Assembly: GCF_018446385.1 (NCBI RefSeq)
Contig: NC_056004.1
Location: forward strand, 12,490,767-12,554,766
Reading direction: 5' to 3'
From: Zingiber officinale
Lineage: Eukaryota > Streptophyta > Magnoliopsida > Zingiberales > Zingiberaceae
DNA: 64,000 bases
Shown: positions 19,803-30,560 of the stretch, in pieces
Position numbering within the stretch: position 1 is the stretch's first letter
Layout of the letters: every line of letters starts with the position of its first letter
Made by a program: the position numbers and the translations under genes
The notes under the pieces: generated by a model
What the model was told of the DNA's origin: nothing
The model's database searches: none
The model's input: only the letters and a program-made list of their open reading frames with translations

Positions 19803-22800
19803 TCAATCACACAATACTATAAATTTCGATAACCATGCAACCGTGCTTCCTATTGCATCATCAAGAAATTGCATTTCATCATTTGGTCGAATTAGATCCA
19901 CCTTTTCCACCAAAACTTTATCAACCCAAACTTTCCAACATGATCCACCAAGAATAACGTGATGCACTTTTGTATTTGGATCTGTGGATGCAATTCAACC
20001 TTCTGCAACAACTAATTCATCAGCAGACCAATGAAGCAGCTTACATTTAGTATTAGCACATATATCTCCACGACTCGCATTTCTCGAATTTGACTGTAAA
20101 TAAACAATACAAAGTTATTAATTCAATCATATATATTTTTGTAACAATTTTGTGATTCAGAAATACATAATTTTATGATAATCACCTGAAAAACATGACC
20201 AAAGTCACCACTTTTTTTGGCACCAATATTAATATCGCTATTGCTACCAAATTCATTCCCAATACCGCTACAAATACCACCACTAGCAATATAATTTTAT
20301 AACCAAATCATGTCAAACAATGTCATCATGATAATTCAAAATCATTTAAGTGTACATATCAAACTTATTTTATATATATTATTTACTTACTAACCTGTTC
20401 TGGATGATTTTGTTGTCTCATACTTTGTAAAAACATAGACCTCATTTCTTGCATTTCTAGTTGATTTTGTTGCCTCATTTCCTGCATTTGTTGTTGAACA
20501 TTTTGTACTATAGTTTGAAGTTGTTGAACCATTCCATTTTGTTGCACTGAAGCTCCAACTTTTGATGGTGTTACTCCAAAACCCATTCCACGCACTCTAC
20601 CCCGAGCTTCATTGCCAAACACAATGCTAATTGCATCATCAGCAATATTAGTTGTGTTTTGAGATTCGGGTGGACATTCTAATAATTTTTTCTACAACAA
20701 AAAATAACTTTCAATATATTATCATTAATATAATAGATGACTATACTGAACATCAACATATAATGCATGTAAATGAAATCAACATATAATGCATGTAAAT
20801 GAAATCAACATATAATGCATGTAAATGAAATCAACATATAATGCATGTATGTCCATTTGTTTTCTCATTTTGGAGAAAGCCAAAATAAATCTAAGTTGAG
20901 GCCATTTGATTTTACTAAATCTTTGTACCATCCATTCTTTAACACTGATGCTTCTGTTGTTCAATATTGAATACTTACTGAAACCAAGAATGCCAATCCA
21001 ATTCGAACCACATAATAACTAAAGGTCAAATACAAAATGTAGGACCAAACGTTAACTCTAGCATATCCACATTGACATTAGTTCTAACAAGAATCACATT
21101 ATCATGGTTTGAGGAGATACTATTCTCATGTTCATCCAAGATTTCTGACAATTTGCTCACAAAAGCTGCCAAAATCTACCGACTAAGCATGATGTATATT
21201 CTCACAAGTCCCTAAAACCTTTGGTGACTGTGTGCATATGTATTACAGTCAAAACTTCCTATTTTGGTATGTTCTCTTCATTTGCAAGTTGATCTGGCAA
21301 TCCTTGTTGGCAGCTTAGATCCTCCTGTAAACTTAGCTGAGTGATGTTAATGCTATCATTTCTTAGTGTTGGTATGTGTACATTGTTGGCAGCTTAGAGC
21401 TATGTATTGTATGGTATCACTGGAACATTCTTGGCCATATCTTAGATCCAAGTAATAGGTAAGGAGTTATAGAAAAAACAAGATTAGTGGAATACTTGCT
21501 TAACATGATAAAAGTCTTTCTACAGAGACATTGGTAAGAGTAAAAATGGAAATCTTAAGTATAAATGCATATGAAAAACCATATCAATGGAATAAAATTT
21601 CAAAGAAATCTAAAATGAATGAACATGCTTACCATTTTCTCTCCAACGGCTTGAGTACTGGGCTCCCCATTTTTTCTCTTGTGACCTTCAATCCAAACTT
21701 GCGATCTCGTAATTTTTGTATCCATCGGACTTGTCTTTTCCTTAAATATAAAAATATATACAAAATCATTACAGCATAACTTAAAAGATGCATATATCAT
21801 TAATTATTACTTAAATTATAATAAATTAAAAATGATTACCATAATGTGAGTCAAACGAGCATAGCCCCTCCGACTCATTGTGTGAATGTGATCTTGTTTT
21901 TCCCTCATTGCTCTAAATCTTGCACTCTTTTCCTAAGATTAGTCAAAATCGCATAATCAAACTCTCCAACATATTAAAACTTAGTAGTCTCTTACCCAAC
22001 CATAGCATTAGAATAAATTCAATGCATTCCCATCCAACTCATGGTCTAAGTGAATAAATACTTACTTGAAAGGTAGATGATAATGTCCTCTGTACAAACA
22101 AGTCCCACTGATTTTGGTCCATAAATTCAGGCTTCAACAAACTGAGATCTCGTGAAGCCACTCGACTTGTATTAGCTTCTCGTACAAGTATTTGCAATTT
22201 GGATTTTCTATCATGCCACAATTTAGCTAACTTTTGAAAAATTGTTTTCTTTTCCCAATCCTCAACTTTATAAGTCATCTGCACATTTAATAACACAAAA
22301 ATATGTCTACATTTTTTTATAAAAATAGAAATGAAAAATTAAGTAACTAAATATATTACCTGAAGACAACTCCACATCCTATCTTTCACTTCTTCATCAA
22401 TATCACTCCATCCATCTAATGTATATGGCACAAATTCCTTTATCATGCAACCTAGGAAAGAAGCGTACTTCACTGAATTATCTCCAATCGGCTGACCAAA
22501 CTCATTACGCTCCAGCTCTTTGCATTTGTCTTGGCCACTAACCATTTTCAACTTTGACGCACCTCGTCCTTTTTTCTTATCAATTTTCTCATCAGTAATT
22601 GGTTCTTTACCATGCAAATCTTCTGATGAATTGGCTGAATTGTTAGAGTCCATTCTCGATAACTTATTAGTTATATTTTCCTGTTAAATAGCAAAAAGAG
22701 ATATTGAAATGTCTTTAGTAAAATAAACCAAGATTTAAAATAGAATACAATATCACCTGAATTTCAGCTACAGATCCTTTGCCACGTTTTTTAACCATTT

Positions 22801-22807
22801 TACTCAT
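19803..22807 (-). pseudogene. TnpA-like gene of the CACTA element, one in-frame stop
   Basis: I infer eight exons: 22807-22757, 22680-22360, 22278-22066, 21932-21840, 21740-21633, 20691-20387, 20282-20186 and 20093-19803. All introns have GT and AG ends and the total is 493 codons in one frame. Exons 2-4 encode a Transposase_24 (Ptta/En/Spm) region with W.D.DEEVKDRMW, KLWHDRKS and MSRRGYARLTH. Exon 6 holds a glutamine-rich coiled coil with repeated MQEMR. The last exon resembles the C-terminal domain common in these proteins (VHHVILGG, KVWVDKVLV). A TGA at 19997-19995 (codon about 429) interrupts the last exon, most simply from CGA by deamination. TnpA proteins bind subterminal repeats and help transposition. 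Confidence 0.85.
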
Positions 22808-22981
22808 CCTTTGAAAGCTATGTAATGACCTGGTCAAATATGTAATATGACATGATGCATTGCTGAAAATAAATAAGCAGACAAATATATTGAAACACTA
22901 AATAAAGAGTTATGCAATTATTGATAAGAACATGTATCAATCAAAATAAATAACTATAAAATATATAGTTGAAAATGTCCA

Positions 22982-25900
22982 TCATGTCTCAATCACATCA
23001 ATTCCCTCACACTCATTCCTTGAGTACGGTTCTTTCTCAGTAATGTTAATCTCAAGTTGGGATACATCAAGAGGTGTTGATGACGTATAAGCATCTTCTT
23101 CAAGCACGTTCATGTTATGAATACCTCGAGGCGGCGCTTTTAGAAACACATACCAATTTGATTCATCATTATCCCTAGAATAGAATACTTGCTTTGCTTG
23201 TGATGCTAAAATGAAAGGATCACTTTCAAAAGTTTTTAGTCCTTGATGTAAGTTGACCAGTGTAAAACCATCTTCAATTTTGATACCAGTTCTAGGATTG
23301 GCCCAATCACATCTAAAAATAGGCACTTTAAAAGAATAGTAATCTAGCAAAATAATATCTCGAACAACTCCATAGTATGATAATCTTCCTACTGTATGTG
23401 AATTGTCATTAGTATTAGATTGATAAATAGTATCAGCTTCAATTGAAACACCACTATCTTGTGTCGACCTTCCAACATCAATTGTGTGGAACCGATATCC
23501 ATTTACAATATATCCTGTATAAGATGTAACATGCTTTCTAGGACCATGTGCTAGCCATTGAATTCGACCTGAAGAGTTAACAGAAACCTGTTTTGATAAC
23601 CATTCGGCAAATGTTTCCATATGTTTCTTTTGTAACAATGTTTCATTACTTGAGAAACGATGATTTGTTTGTTTAAGCTCGTCAATGTGCATCCTATTTA
23701 AAATCATTGAAGGGAGATGTTAGAATACATAAGAAATGTAATAGATCAAGACTAACAATATGAAATTAACTGCACTCACTGTAAGTAAGGTTCAACTTCT
23801 GCACTATTGAATAATATATATCGATGTGCAGCTTGCAACACGTGGTCCTCTAAAATCTTTTCTTTCCCTTTAGAAATTGGGCGACCTTCTAATAATCCAT
23901 CTTCCAAATCATCATTCCTATTAGAACGAACACCAATACTATAAGCCTTTTTTATATAAGCACTACAAAATATCATTCGTTCTTCTGCGAGGTAACACTC
24001 AGCTATGCATCCTTCTGGTCTTGCCCGGTTCTTCACATACCCTTTTAGTGTTTTCATAAATCTAAATCACAAAGCAAAATTCAAATAAAAGAAGTGTTTA
24101 ATAAAATATAAATTATTTTATAATATTAAAATTATCAAAAATAATAATAATTATTTATTGCCTTTCAAATGGATACATCCAACGGAATTGGACTAGTCCA
24201 CACAAACGAGCCTCTCTTGCTAAATGAATTGTTAAGTGAACCGAGATGGTAAAGAAAGCAGGTGGAAAATACCTTTCCAACATGCATAGAATTTCAGCAA
24301 TATTCTCCTCGAGTTGTTCTAAACGGTTCCGGTCTAATACTCTTTGACATAATTCATTGTAAAATGCACCCAACATAAATATAGCATTACGTGGACCTTT
24401 CGGTAGAAGATTTCTCAATGTTACTGATAGCAATTGTTGCATTAGAATATGACAATCATGAGATTTCAACCCAATAAGATTACGCTCTTCTACAGAAACA
24501 CAGTTACCAATATTTGAACTATATCCATCGGGTAACTTTATTTTCTTCAACCTAGAGCAAAACACATCCATTTCTTTTCTAGATAATGTGTACGGTGCAG
24601 CGGGCAAATGATATTTATTTTCTCCTTTTTCTTGAGGATGTAATTCTTGTCTAATTTTTAAGTGTACCAAATCTTTGCGAGCATTCACACCATCTTTGGA
24701 TTTTGTCTTCAAGTTTAACAATGTGCCTATGATATTCTCGCAAACATTCTTTTCAACATGCATCACATCTAAGTTATGACGTAGTAAGAGGCCCTAAAGG
24801 TAAACATCAACATGATTTATAGTTAGTTCAGAATATTAGAACATAATTTAGGAACAAAAAATAACAAATTGTAAAAGCTAATGAATACAGTGAAAAATAA
24901 CTTACACTCCAATATGGCAGATTGAAAAAAATTGACTTTTTCTTCCACCTTTGAACTGGTTTTTGTACCTCTTTTGAACTCTCCTGTTTCTTCCTCTTTT
25001 TCCTCAAAGTGTTGACAGTCTCACCCTTTTTCTTTTTACCCCAGTCATTTTCAATATCTTTCAATGCATTGATAATTTCTAACCCATTCAAAAGTCTAGG
25101 TTTCCCTTTACTCTCCTTTTCCCCATTAAACCACTTTTTTTTCTGACGAAATGGATGATTAGGAGAAAGAAATCTCCTGTGGCCTAAGTATGCAAACTTT
25201 CTACTATATTTAAGCCACATAGAACATGTGTCTTCACCACATATTGGGCAACCAAATTTTCCTTTTGTGGCACATCCAGCTAGATTTCCGTAAGCTGGAA
25301 AATCATTGATTGTCCACATCAAAATAACCTTCAGGTTGAATATTGACTTGCTAAATGCATCATATGCCTCCACACCTGTGTCCCACAACTCCTTTAAATC
25401 CTCCACAAGGGGTTCCAAGTATACATCTATATCATTTCCCGGTTGCTTTGGACCTGGAATCAGTAATGTCAGCATAAGATTTTCCTTTGTCATGCACATC
25501 AATGGAGGAAGGTTATAATTGACCAAAATAACTGGCCAACAATTATATCTGGAACTAAGGTCACCAAAAGGATTGAATCCATCTGTTGCAAGACCAAGGC
25601 AGAGATTTCTAGGATCTGATGCAAAATCTGGCCACTTATGATCTATTGTATGCCACGCCACTGAATCAACTAGATGACGCATCATATGATCTTGACTTTT
25701 GTGGTTCGAGTGCCAAATCAACTCTTCAGCATTTTCTTTTGATTTAAACATCCTTTTCAATCTTGGTATCACTGGAAAATATCGTAGGACCTTCTCAGGA
25801 ACTCCTTTACAAACTTTGGTGGTGACTTTGTCTATCTTCCATCTTGAGGAACCACACTTCGGACATGAGTCCAAATCTTTAAACTCTTTTCTAAATAGAC

Positions 25901-26540
25901 AACAATCATTTGGGCAAGCATGAATTTTCTCGTATCCTAAATCAAATGGTTTTAATAATTTTCTCATTGTGTAAACAGTTTCTGGAAGTGTGTTGTTTTC
26001 TGGAAGCATGTCACCTAAGATCTTAAGGAGCTCATTGAAACTATTGTCTGTGTGACCATTAGTAGACTTGTAATTATATAGTGTGACGACTGCCGACAAC
26101 TTTGTATAAGCTGTACAACCAGGAAAGAGAGGTGTTTCTGCATCTTTTAATAAATCATCAAACTCATAATCTTTTGCCCCAGACATAGTGTGTCCAACCA
26201 TTTCTTCTGGCACCAAAACATCCTTATATAAGTGATATGCCTCTCTACATTCATCCTCTTTTTGAACTCCTTTTGAACTACCTTCATCTTGAGATTGTGA
26301 GTTATAAGTTTCCCCATGGAAGACCCAAGTAGTGTAAGTAGGATCAAACCCCTTAATAATTAAGTGGTCGTACACTTGGTCAAATTTCATATACTTTTTA
26401 TTTTTACAACGCTTGCAAGGACATAAAATTACTTCACGTGTTTTTGCATAGTTCCTAGCTTGTGCAATAAATTTTTTTACCCCTTCTTCATACTCGGGTA
26501 CAAGCCTTGAAGGCAGATGCATCCATTCCTTATCCATCAC
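22982..26540 (-). CDS. TNP2-like CACTA transposase
   Basis: I infer four exons: 26540-24906, 24793-24162, 24061-23780 and 23693-22982. They join to 1087 codons with no internal stop, a normal length for this family. Residues 1-75 are the transposase-associated domain with a CPCKRCKN zinc motif. Residues about 210-480 form the Transposase_21 RNase H-like core, including LATDGFNPFG and MWTINDFPAYGNLAG, which hold candidate catalytic aspartates. MHVEKNVCENI in exon 2 supplies the likely glutamate. DUF4218 follows (SHDCHILMQQLL, PPAFFTISVHL) and DUF4216 ends the protein (RCDWANPRTGI). It cuts the element ends in the nucleus together with the TnpA-like protein encoded 175 bp downstream. The second intron uses a GC donor. 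The start is the first ATG before the WMHLPSR motif. Confidence 0.88.
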
Positions 26541-28699
26541 GTGAATAAACCTTTTTCATTTATATGAAATAATTATGAGATTTTATCAAAATATATGTAT
26601 AAGAAAACACCACATAATAAATAAAAAACTTAAATATAAAAAATTGTTTCCTACATCATAATATTTTAAACAAATAAATATCATGTGTCATAGTAGTATT
26701 TACTAGCCATGTCAAAGTATTATTCACACACTTTAAAGACTGATAATTTGTTTTTTTCTTTTTTAGTTTATTATATTTAATCATTATTTTTGTGTCCATT
26801 CATTCTTGTTACGCGTATCAATCATTGTCTCTAATGATATACTGGTCTCAAAAGATCAAACAAAATATATCAATGGTGAGAACTAAATAATGTGGATTTC
26901 ATGTAGAGCAAGGTTAGCATAATTAATAGAATTGTATTAATATATGCATGTAACACACAAGATCAGTTAATTCTAATCTAATTAGCGTGTTCCAAATCAA
27001 GATAAGAAAATGGAAGGTGTTAAATTATACCATCAAGATAAGAAAATGGGAGGTGTTGAATTATACCATCGATAACATGCTTGTAAATTGAAACTAGTAA
27101 AATACTTGATCATTTTATAAAGAAGAAAGGCATGACTCTTGGAGCGCAAATATTGTAAGACAAATCGAAGCATTAAGCAATCGAAACTAAAAAATCTTTT
27201 ATATAAATCGCTCACAAAAAGAGGATGCGAAATTGTAATTATTAATCCAACTCCTCCACTGCACTCTATAGAATTGATCATCCCTAACCAATTCTATTAA
27301 ATCAGAATTAATCTATGCTGTGGGAAGAATTTAAAAGAAAAATAATAATAACAATTTGAGACACTATACTCCAAAATAATTTCTAAGAAAAATAAGAGGA
27401 AAGAAAGGAGGAAGTAGCTAACCTTCTCGGCTACCAACGAAATACATCTCTCTCGATATAAGTCAAAAAAAAAAACTTATACCACTGGTCCGGCAGATCA
27501 CATAATGCAATTTGTCGACTAATAAATCCCAGAAGATCACATATAAATCTAAAAAAGACAGGCAATGATATTCCAGAAGATCACAAGTCAAAAATTTGTC
27601 GACTAATAGAAGTGCAATAAATTGCATAGAGATCAGCTCTAGGAAGTATGAAAAGGAATAGTCTAAAATATGAAACCCAAAAGTTTAGCAGGTACATTAG
27701 ACAGCAGACAAACAGAATCACATAATGCAATTTGCTTGGAGGTGAAACTAAATCCTGGAAACACATCTGATACAGACTAAAACTAGATGTGCATTAAATG
27801 TAACTACTAAGTTCTAGCATACATGACCAGAGTGGCATGAAAACTCATGAACTGGGACTGGTCCACAATATAAATACGTCAAACAGGAATGGGGATCAAA
27901 GAAAAAAATTGATAGAACAATGTTGTGCTGGCAATATGAACATGCAAGATTAAAATCTTCAATGTAAGTAGAATGAACACAAAATCGTAAAATATATAAA
28001 TACACTCGAGCTCCAATTTATGAATAAAACTACTTGCTGTAGAGTGCTGCCCAAATAAGTTTAGGGACATAGAGATTAGGGTTACCTTTGCTTTGAGCTT
28101 TTGGCTTGATGTAGAGTGTGGAGTGGCTATCAAAGGGCTTGCTTACTCTTGCTGTGGTCCTATGATACGGAGAGATGGAAGGAAGTCTTGCAGCGACGGC
28201 GAGTGCGGAGAGGCGGGGTGGAGTCATGCGGCCGGCGATGATTCCTACGGCTGGTGGCGGTGAGTGCCGAGAGGTAGAGAGGAGTCCGGCGACGGCGACG
28301 ACGACGGCGACGGTAGTGAAGAGAGGCAGAACTATTGCGGAGAGGTTGCGGTGAAGGCTTCGGCGGCGAAGGCTTCGGGCGTTTTTTAGTCTTCGGGCGT
28401 TTTTGGGCGTTTTTTAGGCTTCGGGCGTTTTTTAGGCTTTGGGCGTTTTTTTTATTTAGCAGAATCTACTCTTTATTTAACCAAGTTGCAATGAAACCAC
28501 TGTTAATTTTATTCGAAAGAATTGTTGACTTTTTTAACCAAGTTACAACAACTTTTTTAACCAATTAAGTTACGTTTTGTTTCATGTATTTTTTTAATTT
28601 AATTTTGTTTAATATAACTTTATTTTTTTATTACTTTTTCTTTATTATTTCCAAACTAACCATTAAATTTTAATCATGTTTTTTATTTACAACTTATTA
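26541..28699 (-). promoter_or_regulatory. Upstream and leader region of the CACTA transposase
   Basis: No credible coding sequence. A GC-rich block at 28140-28450 with CGGCGACGG-type repeats and GGGCGTTTTTTAGGCTTC repeats contrasts with AT-rich sequence around it. In CACTA elements a GC-rich segment here often marks the transcript start. Its role is inferred from position only. Confidence 0.45.
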
Positions 28700-28916
28700 T
28701 TATTAACTATTCGCAGCATACATTAACATGCATGCCGTTAATAATATATTATTGACGGCGTGCTTTTAATGCACGCTGTTAATACCTTTTTTTATTTCAA
28801 AGTTCATACTATTAACAGTGCACATCAACATGCACGCCGTTAATAATACTATTAACGGCATGCTTTTAATGTACGCTGTTAATAGCGCACTGCGAAAAGT
28901 GATTTTTGTTGTAGTG
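28700..28916. repeat. Right terminus and subterminal repeats of the CACTA element
   Basis: Six or more copies of a GCACGCNGTTAATA-type motif in both orientations, then the terminal repeat ending GTAGTG at 28911-28916. The core here is GTTAATA, while the left array uses GCGGATA. Confidence 0.85.
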
Positions 28917-29390
28917 AGGATGGTGGTGGTGATGAAGGTGTGTGATGTCTGGACTGTGGAGAGATCCAGAATTAGCTGGCAAAATTGTCAAGACTTTATG
29001 TCTAATCCTTTTAGTTTCCTTAAGTGTCATTATGAGTTGAGACTGTATTTAAGTTTATTCCGCACTTGTAATTAGGTTACTTTTATTATTTGTGGAGTGA
29101 TGTAGTTGGTTGCTTTTGCTAGAGTAGTTGCTTTGGTTACAGTGTGATTTTATTACTGCATGGTTGTGAAAAATGTGTTCCAGCCGCCTGTGGCTGCATA
29201 TATATTGTTTGTATTATGGATTTGGTCATCGGTACAGGGGAGACTCTGCCGAAATTTTTCGGTAGGAATTCCTCTGGGGCCGTGATAAATCTAAGTGTTG
29301 CTAATATTAGCATAAGTGACACTAGTAAGTAGAGTATAGATAGGTAACGGTCGCCCTTAGAGAGTAGTAGTAAGAAGGGTGGTCGTTACA
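28917..29390 (+). repeat. 5' LTR of D, second segment
   Basis: Resumes the D LTR after the CACTA element and ends GGTCGTTACA at 29390. Its first 91 bp repeats 15840-15930. It matches 36009-36345 in the 3' LTR up to where that one is cut. Confidence 0.9.
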
Positions 29391-29392
29391 GT

Positions 29393-29404
29393 TGGTATTA
29401 GAGC
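29393..29404 (+). promoter_or_regulatory. Primer binding site of D
   Basis: TGGTATTAGAGC begins two bases after the LTR. It differs by one base from the TGGTATCAGAGC complementary to initiator tRNA-Met, the usual primer for Tekay elements. Confidence 0.85.
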
Positions 29405-29639
29405 AGTGTTCCATTCTCCAGCATCACACACACATTAGCATCATCCTCGCCGTCTCCAAGTAAGAAAGTATTTAAATCCTTTCTTTATTCTGCTTTCCTT
29501 ATTATTAACTACAGTATAGAGTACTTGTTTTTTTTTTAGTACTAAAGTAAGATAGAAGATTTAGTTTTCCTTTTCTTTATTCATATTTATGTATGATTAG
29601 AAGGGTTAGAGAGAGGATACCAAGTCTTTTTCTTTGCAT

Positions 29640-30560
29640 AATTAGATGTTAAGAAAAAGGATGTCCCCGTACCGTTCGTACTGAGAACCAAGATCAGGAG
29701 AACGAAGAGCTTAGATCAACTGAGCCCAATCTCCCTGAAGTTGTTGCCTAACTCCAGAGACAAGTAGCAGAACAGCAGCAAGTGATTGCCAATCTGATGG
29801 CAAACCCGCCAGCAGTTCCTCCCCCTCCTCCAGCTATCATTGCAGAGGCTCCAGTGGTAATTGAGACTCCACCAGCTTCCCAGGGAGCCGTCACAGCACC
29901 CCAGAGACCTGAAGCTTATCTTATACAGTGGCTGAAGCTGAAACCAGAGAGCTTCTCAGGCACGACTGAGCCCTGGGATGCCCAGGCTTGGTTCAAGACA
30001 CTGGAGAGCACAATGGAGCTTCTTGACTGGCCAGAAGTCGAGAAGGTTAAGTGTGCCTCTTTCTGCCTATCTGGAGATGCTCGTATGTAGTGGGAGTAAG
30101 TTAAGAGTAAGAGAGCAGTCAACCAGATGAGCTGGGTTGACTTCGAGATAGAGTTTTACGAAGAATTCTTCCGTCAATAGATCACCAATAAATAGTATGA
30201 GGAGCTTATGGAATTCAGACAAGGTGACCTACCAGTAGGAGAAGCGGTCAAAAGATTTAACAAGTTAGCTCGCTTTTGCCTAGAGTTAGTAAGTACAGTA
30301 AAAGAATGAGTCAGACTGACACTCCTAATGCTGAGACCAGATATGACACCAAATGTGAGTAGTGAAACTCACCGACCATAGATTGGTGAAGAGCTAGTCA
30401 GCAGGGCATTAGTGAGCACTATCTGAACAGCAACAAAGCACAACAAACACAACACAAGCCAGTCAAGATAGAAGATAAGATAGTGGGGAAACAGAGAACC
30501 CAGTCAAGTAATCAGAACTTGAAGTATAAAGATAACAAGAAAGACCCAAGCAGGAAGATG
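29640..30560 (+). pseudogene. Degenerate gag of D
   Basis: Gag-like sequence with a proline-rich start (ANPPAVPPPPPA), then SFSGTTEPWDAQAWF and a partial retrotransposon gag domain. Many stops interrupt it, several as TAG where CAG is expected (near 30088, 30178 and 30193). The zinc knuckle and the protease expected next are absent: gag sequence joins the reverse transcriptase entry at about 30560. Confidence 0.85.

Larger units (their letters stand above)
15931..28916 (-). mobile_element. CACTA (En/Spm) DNA transposon, nearly complete
   Basis: The right end reads TTTTTGTTGTAGTG, the complement of a CACTACAACAAAAA terminus. The left end matches the expected inverted repeat from CAAAAAT onward but lacks the outermost CACTACAA. 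Subterminal repeats lie inside both ends. Two minus-strand genes follow the usual CACTA order: TNP2-like transposase then TnpA-like protein. A 3263 bp solo LTR is inserted near the left end. Right flank AGG matches AGG at 15840 on the left, which fits an original 3 bp target duplication, but 91 bp is duplicated in all. Confidence 0.93.

Noticed and set aside
28030..28568. Short frames on both strands in the GC-rich block upstream of the CACTA transposase
   Set aside because: They have biased composition without motifs and lie in the expected leader. I annotated the block as regulatory or leader instead.
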